Shown here: in pieces, positions 6,678 to 12,509 of the stretch
Layout: every line of letters starts with the position of its first letter
How positions within the stretch are numbered: the stretch's first letter is position 1
Translations under genes and position numbers: made by a program
From: Rhodobacteraceae bacterium UBA6236
GTDB lineage: Bacteria; Pseudomonadota; Alphaproteobacteria; Rhodobacterales; Rhodobacteraceae
Assembly (NCBI GenBank): GCA_002440945.1
Contig: DJWG01000065.1
Coordinates: 23,259 to 37,719, forward strand
Reading direction: 5' to 3'
DNA: 14,461 nt
Notes under the pieces: generated by a model
Databases searched by the model: none
Told to the model about the DNA's origin: nothing
The model's input: the letters and a program-made list of their open reading frames with translations, nothing else

Positions 6678-8170
6678 GATGCATCCCCCATGTGGCGGGC
6701 AAGGATTTCGGCGGCGCGGGCTTCGTGCGCGGGATCAAGCGCCATCACGCGACCCCATTCGCGGGTCGTCTCGGCGCCGGTCTTGGTGGTGGCGTCGATG
6801 CCCATCTTGCCTGCCAGGCCTTCGCGGGGGCTGGCGAAATCCAGATAATCCATCGGCGTGCTGTCAAGCAGCATCACGTCGCGCGCCGGGTCCATCCGGG
6901 TGGCCATCGCCCAGGCGATGTCATCCCAGTTGCGCGGGTCGATGTCCTCGTCCACGACCACGATGGTCTTGGTGTAGGAAAACTGCGCCAGCATTCCCCA
7001 AAGCGCCATCATCACCCGGCGCGCCTGACCGGGGTAGCGTTTGCGGATCTGGATCACGGCCATCCGGTAGGAACAGGCGGCGGGCGGCAGCCAAAGGTCG
7101 CGGACCTCGGGGATCTGGGCGCGGATGACGGGCAGGGCGAGGGTGTTGAACACCTCGCCGATCACCGAAGGCTCATCGGGGGGGCGTCCGGTGACGGTCG
7201 TCAGATACATCGGATCGCGGCGGTGGGTGATGGCCGATATCCGCATCACCGGGAAAGCCTCGACCGAGTTGTAGTAGCCGGTATGATCGCCGAACGGGCC
7301 TTCCAGTGCCGTTTCGCCGGGATGGATCCAGCCCTCGACGATGATTTCGGCATGGGCGGGCACCATCAGCGGCACGGTGCGGGCGGGCACGATTTCCGTT
7401 CGGCAGCCGCGCAGGATGCCCGAAAACGTCAGTTCGGACACCGATTCAGGAAGCGGCAGCGCGGCGGAAAGCAGCGTGGCCGGATCGGCGCCAAGGGCAA
7501 TGGCGACCGGCATCGGCTCGCCCGCGTTTGCCCAGGTGCGCGCATGGGCCGCGCCGCCGCGATGGGCAAGCCAGCGCATGATCAACCGGTCGGGCCCCAG
7601 AACCTGCGCGCGGTAGACGCCCAGGTTGTAATGCGCGACCTGTGCGGGATCGGTGTCGATCGACCTTGTGATGACCACGGGCCAGGTGATCAGCGGGCCT
7701 GCGTCTTCCGGCCAGGGGGTCTGGACGGGTAGGCGGGTCAGGTCGGGGGCGGCCTCCACCTCTTGCGCCGGGGCGCGGCGCAGGATCCTGGGGCGGGTCG
7801 CCAGCGCCGCCTTCAGCATCGGCCAGCGCGACAGGGCATCGCGCAACCCGTCCACCGGCGCGGGGCTGCGCAGCGCGGCAAGGAACTCCCCAAAGGCCGG
7901 CACCTCGGACAGATCGAGGCCCAGGCCCGCCGCGACCCGCTCTGGCGTGCCGAAAAGGTTGGCGATGACCGGCATCGCGGCTGGGCGGCCATCGCCATCC
8001 GTCGCCGCATCGAAGCGCAGGATCTTTCCGCCGCGCCGCAGGGCCGCCAGTTGCACCGCCGTCATCTCGTGGCGCAGGCTGATCGGATCGCGCAGGCGCA
8101 GAAGGTCGCCCGCCCCTTCGGCCCAGCCGAGGAAACTGCGAAGATCGGGGAAGGCGGGCAGGGTGCGAAT
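6674..8170 (-). CDS. ubiD: UbiD-type prenylated-FMN decarboxylase
   Basis: About 498 residues of the UbiD family, normally about 490. It would decarboxylate 3-polyprenyl-4-hydroxybenzoate in ubiquinone synthesis using prenyl-FMN from UbiX. Recognisable parts are DLRSFL near the N-terminus, ITRSID followed by HYNLGVYRAQV (prenyl-FMN/Mn contacts), MRWLAHRGGAAH, and the catalytic block ALEGPFGDHTGYYNS. The start is odd. The only in-frame ATG/GTG/TTG codons ahead of the conserved core are two TTGs, at 8245 and 8239, and the first is part of the FNR box. An ATT at 8170 lies five bases after GAGG and gives MRTLPAFPDLRSFL, the length seen in E. coli UbiD, so I use it as the start. If the TTG at 8245 is used, 25 unconserved residues are added. 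It heads the unit ubiD-ubiX-ric-nnrS. Confidence 0.93.
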   Translation of the reverse strand: MRTLPAFPDLRSFLGWAEGAGDLLRLRDPISLRHEMTAVQLAALRRGGKILRFDAATDGDGRPAAMPVIANLFGTPERVAAGLGLDLSEVPAFGEFLAALRSPAPVDGLRDALSRWPMLKAALATRPRILRRAPAQEVEAAPDLTRLPVQTPWPEDAGPLITWPVVITRSIDTDPAQVAHYNLGVYRAQVLGPDRLIMRWLAHRGGAAHARTWANAGEPMPVAIALGADPATLLSAALPLPESVSELTFSGILRGCRTEIVPARTVPLMVPAHAEIIVEGWIHPGETALEGPFGDHTGYYNSVEAFPVMRISAITHRRDPMYLTTVTGRPPDEPSVIGEVFNTLALPVIRAQIPEVRDLWLPPAACSYRMAVIQIRKRYPGQARRVMMALWGMLAQFSYTKTIVVVDEDIDPRNWDDIAWAMATRMDPARDVMLLDSTPMDYLDFASPREGLAGKMGIDATTKTGAETTREWGRVMALDPAHEARAAEILARHMGDAS

Positions 8171-8203
8171 GGTGGCCTCGGGAAGGTGGCGATGTGTCGA
8201 GGC

Positions 8204-8209
8204 CTGATA
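8204..8209 (-). promoter_or_regulatory. Candidate -10 element for ubiD-ubiX-ric-nnrS
   Basis: TATCAG on the minus strand matches TATAAT at four of six bases. It is centred 32 bp from the centre of the FNR box at 8232-8245, exactly the spacing of an FNR class II promoter (box at -41.5), predicting a transcript start near 8197. That start lies downstream of both TTG codons, leaving the ATT at 8170 as the first plausible start inside the message. Confidence 0.45.
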
Positions 8210-8231
8210 GCAGCGCGAATCCTCGCGTGAC

Positions 8232-8245
8232 TTGATCAATGTCAA
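8232..8245. promoter_or_regulatory. FNR/FnrL-type box between ubiD and ubiT
   Basis: TTGAT-CAAT-GTCAA matches the FNR consensus TTGAT-N4-ATCAA at 9 of 10 positions. It is the only such box in the gap between the two divergent units. For ubiT, a class II arrangement would put the transcript start near 8280, 22 bp ahead of the start codon, with weak -10 candidates around 8266-8273. For ubiD the spacing to TATCAG is ideal. FNR control of O2-independent ubiquinone genes is known in E. coli, which supports the reading. Confidence 0.75.
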
Positions 8246-8301
8246 TCAAAATTCCGATCCCGGTCGATAGACAGCGACCATGTCCCGGACCGAGGATCGC
8301 C

Positions 8302-8838
8302 ATGCCTGCTGCTGAACTCCCGACGATGCCGCGGGCGCTTGCCTATGCGATGCGCCCGCTTCCGCTGTTGCCGCTTTCGGTGGCGCTGGGCGCGGTGGCG
8401 CGGCGCATGACGCGGTCGCATCCGTCGATGCTGAAGCGGCTTGGGGAACATGGGGGCAAGCGGTTCCTGATCGACCCGACGGATCTGCCCTTCGTATTTC
8501 TGATGGTCCCGGCCAGCCCTTCGGTCACGGCGCTGCGCCGAACCGGGGGGATAGCCCATGATGCGCGCCTCTCCGGCCCGCTGTCGGCCTTTCTGGCGAT
8601 GCTTCACGGGGCCGAGGACGGCGATGCGCTGTTCTTTTCGCGGGACCTGACCATCGAGGGCGACACATCGGCGGTGCTTGCGCTTCGCAATGCCATCGAC
8701 GACGCCGAACTTGACCTTAGCGCCGAACTGGCCGCCGCAGGGGGGCGTTTCGGCACACTGATCCGCCGGGCGCTTTCGCAGACAGAGCGGGCGACGGGCC
8801 TTGCCCTGCATCGCATGGACGATCACGGAGAGTTTTGA
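8302..8838 (+). CDS. ubiT: UbiT, SCP2-domain protein of O2-independent ubiquinone synthesis
   Basis: A 178-residue protein with one SCP2 (sterol-carrier) lipid-binding domain. The diagnostic stretch is DALFFSRDLTIEGDTSAVLALRN (108-130), very close to the LFF-R-L-IEGDTE signature of UbiT (YhbT). The N-terminal third is hydrophobic and basic (PRALAYAMRPLPLLPLSVAL), typical for membrane association. UbiT is thought to hold polyprenyl intermediates for the anaerobic ubiquinone pathway, in the way UbiJ serves the aerobic complex. The ATG at 8302 has GAGG six bases upstream; a longer frame from 8239 would begin inside the FNR box and is rejected. Its stop overlaps the start of ubiU (ATGATG context), so ubiT-ubiU-ubiV are coupled. 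Confidence 0.94.
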   Translation: MPAAELPTMPRALAYAMRPLPLLPLSVALGAVARRMTRSHPSMLKRLGEHGGKRFLIDPTDLPFVFLMVPASPSVTALRRTGGIAHDARLSGPLSAFLAMLHGAEDGDALFFSRDLTIEGDTSAVLALRNAIDDAELDLSAELAAAGGRFGTLIRRALSQTERATGLALHRMDDHGEF

Positions 8839-9818
8839 TGATGGAACTGGTCTGCCCGGCGGGCACACCCGCGGCGCTTCGCGCGGCGGTCGAGGCGGGG
8901 GCCCATGCGGTCTATTGCGGTTTTGCCGACGAAACCAACGCGCGGAACTTTCCGGGCCTGAACTTCAGCCGCGAGGAACTGGCCGAAGGCGTGGCCCATG
9001 CCCATGCCCGTGGCGCCAAGGTGCTGGTGGCGATCAACACCTTCCCGCGCGCCGGCGCCGAAGCGATCTGGCACCGCGGCATTGCCGATGCCGCCCGCGC
9101 CGGGGCCGATGCGGTGATCCTGGCGGATCTGGGCCTTCTGGCCCATGCTGCCGAGGCGCACCCGGAATTGCGGCTGCATCTGTCGGTGCAGGCGGCGGCG
9201 GCCAACCCCGATGCGATCAACCTTTACGCCTCGGCCTTCGGGGTGCGGCGCGTCGTGCTGCCGCGGGTGCTGACGGTCGAGGAAATCGCCGCCATCAACC
9301 GCGAGATCGACGTCGAAACCGAGGTCTTCGCCTTTGGCGGGCTTTGCGTGATGGCCGAGGGGCGCTGTTCGCTGTCGTCCTATGTGACCGGGCAGTCGCC
9401 CAACATGAACGGCGTCTGTTCGCCCGCCTCGCACGTTGTGTATTCCGAAGAGGGCGGCGATCTGGTCAGCCGTCTGGGCGGCTTCACCATCCACCGCACG
9501 CCGAAAGCCGCGCCCGCGCCCTATCCGACGCTTTGCAAGGGCTGCTTCACGTCGGCCGAGCAGACAGGGCACATCTTCGAAGATCCGGTCAGCCTGGATG
9601 CGAGCCACCTCATTCCGAAACTGGCGCGGGCCGGGGTCAGCGCGCTGAAGATCGAAGGCCGGCAGCGCAGCCGCGCCTATGTGGCGCAGGTGGTGCGGGC
9701 CTTCCGCGCCGCGGTCGAGGCCCATGCCGCCGGCCAGCCGATGCCGGAAAGCGCCCTGGCCCGGCTGACCGAAGGTCAGGCCGCCACCGCCGGCGCCTAT
9801 GCGAAAACCTGGAGATGA
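8838..9818 (+). CDS. ubiU: UbiU, iron-sulfur subunit of the O2-independent hydroxylase
   Basis: A 326-residue member of peptidase family U32 (formerly YhbU). It opens with MELVCPAGTPAALRAAV and carries the four family cysteines at 170, 177, 194 and 233, one residue offset from the E. coli UbiU [4Fe-4S] ligands (169, 176, 193, 232). The core motif FAFGGLCVMAEGRCSLSSY spans 165-182. With UbiV it forms the heterodimer that hydroxylates the ubiquinone ring without O2, with prephenate reported as oxygen donor in E. coli. GGAG seven bases before the ATG at 8838 supports that start (an adjacent ATG at 8841 is possible). It overlaps ubiT by one base, and its stop overlaps an in-frame ATG of ubiV. Confidence 0.96.
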   Translation: MMELVCPAGTPAALRAAVEAGAHAVYCGFADETNARNFPGLNFSREELAEGVAHAHARGAKVLVAINTFPRAGAEAIWHRGIADAARAGADAVILADLGLLAHAAEAHPELRLHLSVQAAAANPDAINLYASAFGVRRVVLPRVLTVEEIAAINREIDVETEVFAFGGLCVMAEGRCSLSSYVTGQSPNMNGVCSPASHVVYSEEGGDLVSRLGGFTIHRTPKAAPAPYPTLCKGCFTSAEQTGHIFEDPVSLDASHLIPKLARAGVSALKIEGRQRSRAYVAQVVRAFRAAVEAHAAGQPMPESALARLTEGQAATAGAYAKTWR

Positions 9819-9820
9819 CC

Positions 9821-10714
9821 ATGGACCTGACCGTCGGCCCCAACTTCTTCTTCTGGGACGCCGCCTCGGTGCGGCAGTTCTACAAGTCTCTTGCCGATGC
9901 CCCGGTCGCCCGCGTGGTGCTGGGCGAGGTGATCTGTTCCAAGCGGCTGCCCTTCTGGCAGGACGAAATCCCCGTGGCGGTCGAAACCTTGCTGGAGGCG
10001 GGGAAAGAGGTCGCGGTGACGAGCCTGGCGCTGATCACGCTGAAGCGCGAACGTCGCCTGACCGCCGATCTGGCGGGGCTTGGCCTGCCGATCGAGGTGA
10101 ATGACCTGTCGGCGCTTCCGCATGTTCCCGAAGGCGCGCCCTTCTGGGTCGGCCCGCTGGTGAACGTCTACAACGAAGGCACGCTGCGGTTTCTGGCGAA
10201 GCGGGGCGCGGTGCGGGTCTGCCTGCCGCCGGAACTGCCGCTGGCCTCGGTCGCGGTGCTGGCCGCTGCGGCGCATGACCTCGGCGTGGCGGTCGAGGCC
10301 TGGGGCCACGGAAAGCTGCCTCTGGCCATTTCGGGGCGCTGTTACCACGCGCGCTTGCACGACCGCATGAAGGACAGCTGCCAATTCGTCTGCGGCGAGG
10401 ATCCGGACGGGCGCGATGTCGAAACGCTGGACGGGCAGAAGTTCCTGGCCGTGAACGGTGTCCAGACGCTGAGCCAAAGCACCGCCAGCATGGCGCGGCA
10501 GGTCGACCGCCTGCGCGATGCCGGCGTGGACGCGCTGCGGCTTTCGCCCGAAACCGGCGACTTTGCCGCGCTTTGCCAAGGCTATGCGGCGCGCATCGCC
10601 GGCACGCTTTCGCCCGAGGAACTGACCGCCCGGCTTCGCGCCGCGGGCCGGACGCTTTCGGACGGATTCCTGACGGGTGCGGCCGGGGTGGAGTGGTCGG
10701 GCGACCGCGCCTGA
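9821..10714 (+). CDS. ubiV: UbiV, iron-sulfur partner of UbiU
   Basis: A 297-residue U32-family protein (formerly YhbV). The start MDLTVGPNFFFWD resembles the UbiV N-terminus, and cysteines at 39 (GEVICSKR), 174 (GRCYHAR), 187 and 191 (DSCQFVC) correspond to the four [4Fe-4S] ligands known in E. coli UbiV. Further landmarks are the VNVYNEGTL, GHGKLPLA, FLAVNGVQTLS and ALRLSPETGDF segments. I prefer the ATG at 9821 because GGAG lies six bases ahead; the ATG at 9815 overlaps the ubiU stop (ATGA) and would add two residues. The frame is open far upstream through ubiU, which is only a GC-rich artefact. It ends the ubiTUV unit; I see no clear terminator after it. Confidence 0.96.
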   Translation: MDLTVGPNFFFWDAASVRQFYKSLADAPVARVVLGEVICSKRLPFWQDEIPVAVETLLEAGKEVAVTSLALITLKRERRLTADLAGLGLPIEVNDLSALPHVPEGAPFWVGPLVNVYNEGTLRFLAKRGAVRVCLPPELPLASVAVLAAAAHDLGVAVEAWGHGKLPLAISGRCYHARLHDRMKDSCQFVCGEDPDGRDVETLDGQKFLAVNGVQTLSQSTASMARQVDRLRDAGVDALRLSPETGDFAALCQGYAARIAGTLSPEELTARLRAAGRTLSDGFLTGAAGVEWSGDRA

Positions 10715-10775
10715 TCCTCGAAGGTCGCAAACTGCGAATGAAACGACCGCTGCGGGCTGGTAATCCGCGGCGCGA

Positions 10776-10807
10776 TCTGGTGTTGTCGCCCAAAACGGGG
10801 CACCAGA
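10776..10807. promoter_or_regulatory. Inverted repeat abutting the start codon of the DNR-like gene
   Basis: TCTGGTG (10776-10782) and CACCAGA (10801-10807) are perfect 7-bp complements around 18 bases, and the second arm ends at the base before the ATG at 10808. The enclosed GGGG is the likely ribosome site. It could be an mRNA hairpin or an operator. Confidence 0.3.
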
Positions 10808-11494
10808 ATGAACTTCGAAGAAACACGGATCGCACGCCGCTCGCTGCTTTTGTCATCGGCGCCCGATCATGTCATCGACAAGGTGCTGGCCGAGGCGCGG
10901 GTCCGCACCTATGCGCGGGGCGAGACGATCTTCCTGCAAGGGGAGCCCGCGAATGCGATCTTCATCGTGGCCGACGGCTGGGTGAAGCTTTACCGGCTGG
11001 CCCCAAGCGGGGCCGAGGCCGTGGTGGGGGTCTTCACCAAGGGCCGCAGCTTCGGCGAGGCGGTGGCCTTCCGCCACGACGCCTATCCCGTCGCCGCCGA
11101 AGCCGTGACCGATTGCACCCTGATCCGCATCGAGGCCGACAGCCTGCTGCGCCAGATCCGCGAAAGCCCGGAAATCGCCATCTCGATCCTGTCGGCGACC
11201 TTCGTGCACCTGAACGGCCTTGTGGCGCAGGTCGAGACGTTGAAGGCGCGGACCGGCGCGCAGAGGGTGGCCGAGTTCCTTCTGGAACTGGCGCAATGCC
11301 CGGCAGGGGCCTGCGAGGTCACGCTTCCGTATGACAAGGCGCTGATCGCCGGGCGTCTGGGCATGACCCCCGAAAGCCTCAGCCGCGCCTTTGCCCGGTT
11401 GCGGCAAAGCGGCGTGACCATCCGGCAGAACGTCGCCCGGATCGAAGATGTGGATGCCTTGCGCGCCTATACGGGCGATGACAGCAAGATCTGA
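10808..11494 (+). CDS. Crp/Fnr-family regulator, DNR-like, without FNR cysteines
   Basis: A 228-residue transcription factor. An N-terminal cyclic-nucleotide-binding-type sensor fold (about 25-120, with RGETIFLQGEPANAIFIVADGWVKLY) is followed by the dimerisation helix (about 125-150) and a C-terminal winged helix. The recognition helix MTPESLSRAFARL has Glu189, Ser192 and Arg193, the E--SR pattern by which FNR relatives read TTGA half-sites. The N-terminal cysteine cluster of FNR is missing, so it cannot sense O2 that way; DNR and NnrR proteins, which respond to NO through heme, are the closest known type. The assignment to that subgroup is inference. It lies 93 bp after ubiV and converges on the NarR-like gene, with 7 bp between their stops. 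GGGG lies seven bases ahead of the ATG. Confidence 0.88.
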   Translation: MNFEETRIARRSLLLSSAPDHVIDKVLAEARVRTYARGETIFLQGEPANAIFIVADGWVKLYRLAPSGAEAVVGVFTKGRSFGEAVAFRHDAYPVAAEAVTDCTLIRIEADSLLRQIRESPEIAISILSATFVHLNGLVAQVETLKARTGAQRVAEFLLELAQCPAGACEVTLPYDKALIAGRLGMTPESLSRAFARLRQSGVTIRQNVARIEDVDALRAYTGDDSKI

Positions 11495-11501
11495 AGCGGG
11501 A

Positions 11502-12260
11502 TCAGGCGGTCTTCTGTTCGTCCGACAGCGCCAGCGGCAGGCTGACGCCCGCCTGCGCCACTTCGGGGTCGGGTCCGTCGAGCATCGGTGAAAGCTGCGC
11601 CAGCGCCTCGAACTTTGCCCGGTCGGTGATGATGATGCGCTGTCCGTCGATCTTGCAGCCATCCTCGGCCAGCGATTTCAGGGCGCGGGACAGGTTTTCG
11701 GGTGTCATTCCCATGTAGGACGCCAGAATCCGCTTCTCGACCGGCAGGATGAAGCCCGGGACATTGCCCAGAATCCGCGATTGCCGCAGCAGGTAGGCCG
11801 CGATCCGTTCACGAGTGTTGCGCAGCTTCAGGTTCTTGGTGTGGCGCACCATGCTGCGGTAGCAGCCCGCCAGTTCCAGCATGACATTGTTGGCAAAGCG
11901 GCTGTCGGTCGCAATCGCCGCGCGCAGATCGGCCGACGGGATCAGCAAGATGCGTGACCGTTGCAAAGTGCGCGCCGACATGAGGTAAGGCGCATCGCGG
12001 ACCGAGGCCGCAAGGATGAAGGTCGAGATCGGGCGCGCCACGGCCATCGTCGCCTCGCGCTGGTTGGTGCCGGCGTAAAGTTCGACCATGCCTTCGACGA
12101 CGATATGCAGGAAATCGGCCGGCGTGCCTTCATGGATCAGGGTGACAAGCGGCGGGAAGGACTGGTCATAGCCCGCGCGCATCAGGTTGCGGATCGTCTC
12201 ATCCGCGACTCCGTCGAAGAGCTGGAGGTTCCGAACACCGGCGGCGATGGCTTCGATCAT
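11502..12260 (-). CDS. narR: Crp/Fnr-family regulator, probable NarR
   Basis: A 252-residue Crp/Fnr protein with a sensor domain (about 12-130), a long dimerisation helix (about 130-160) and a winged helix whose recognition helix MTPENLSRALKSL has Glu188, Ser191 and Arg192, predicting TTGA-type half-sites. It lacks an FNR-type cysteine cluster (only Cys133 and Cys202). In Paracoccus, NarR is the family member encoded next to narK-narGHJI and activates it in response to nitrate or nitrite. The position beside a fused narK and the lack of cysteines fit, so I call it NarR, mostly on context. AAGG eight bases upstream supports the ATG at 12260. An FNR box (12310-12323) with a GACAAT -10 lies just ahead. 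Confidence 0.85.
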   Translation of the reverse strand: MIEAIAAGVRNLQLFDGVADETIRNLMRAGYDQSFPPLVTLIHEGTPADFLHIVVEGMVELYAGTNQREATMAVARPISTFILAASVRDAPYLMSARTLQRSRILLIPSADLRAAIATDSRFANNVMLELAGCYRSMVRHTKNLKLRNTRERIAAYLLRQSRILGNVPGFILPVEKRILASYMGMTPENLSRALKSLAEDGCKIDGQRIIITDRAKFEALAQLSPMLDGPDPEVAQAGVSLPLALSDEQKTA

Positions 12261-12309
12261 GACTCACGCCCTTTTCGTCCCATTGTCTTGATCTATTTTA
12301 TCCCTTCGC

Positions 12310-12323
12310 TTGACTTTCATCAA
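12310..12323 (-). promoter_or_regulatory. FNR-type box ahead of narR
   Basis: TTGAC-TTTC-ATCAA matches the FNR consensus at 9 of 10 positions. On the minus strand GACAAT (12287-12282, four of six matches to TATAAT) is centred 32 bp away, the class II spacing, predicting a transcript start near 12275 and a 15-base leader for narR. Confidence 0.6.
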
Positions 12324-12350
12324 TCCAAACTTGTGCAAAGATCATGTGAC

Positions 12351-12392
12351 GAATTGACCGGTCGCACCGCCATTCGTCGATCGGGTCAATTC
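12351..12392. promoter_or_regulatory. Inverted repeat between the two FNR boxes
   Basis: GAATTGACC (12351-12359) and GGTCAATTC (12384-12392) are perfect 9-bp complements 24 bp apart. Each arm contains a TTGA half-site, and CCGGTCGC occurs directly repeated at 12358-12365 and 12392-12399. The element may bind a Crp/Fnr relative such as the NarR-like protein, but its half-site spacing is not that of a normal box. Confidence 0.4.
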
Positions 12393-12424
12393 CGGTCGCT
12401 TTGGCGGCATGGCCCCGGCAAAGG

Positions 12425-12438
12425 TTGATCTGGATCAA
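12425..12438 (+). promoter_or_regulatory. Perfect FNR-type box ahead of narK
   Basis: TTGAT-CTGG-ATCAA is a 10-of-10 match to the FNR consensus. Its centre is 78.5 bp from the narK start codon; a class II promoter would start near 12473. The -10 region at that spacing (12461-12466) is poor, so a further activator may be needed. A CGGGG/CCCCG hairpin (12478-12491) lies in the predicted leader ahead of the ribosome site. Confidence 0.8.
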
Positions 12439-12509
12439 CGGAAGATGCCCAAGGCTCTGGTGTGGCTCTGTCGCAATCGGGGTCATCCCCGTTGTTTACG
12501 GAGTCAGTC

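Noticed and set aside
6692..7732. 346-codon plus-strand open frame opposite ubiD
   Set aside because: Antisense shadow with low-complexity Gly/Arg/His composition. UbiD motifs on the minus strand are complete.
8239..8301. Upstream extension of ubiT to an ATG at 8239
   Set aside because: That ATG lies within the FNR box and ahead of the predicted transcript start, while the ATG at 8302 has a good ribosome site and gives the family's usual length.
8801..9820. Long plus-strand open frame continuing from upstream into ubiV (637 codons in total)
   Set aside because: The part before 9815 lies wholly over ubiU in another frame and reads as Arg/Gly-rich nonsense. Only the part from 9821 is UbiV.
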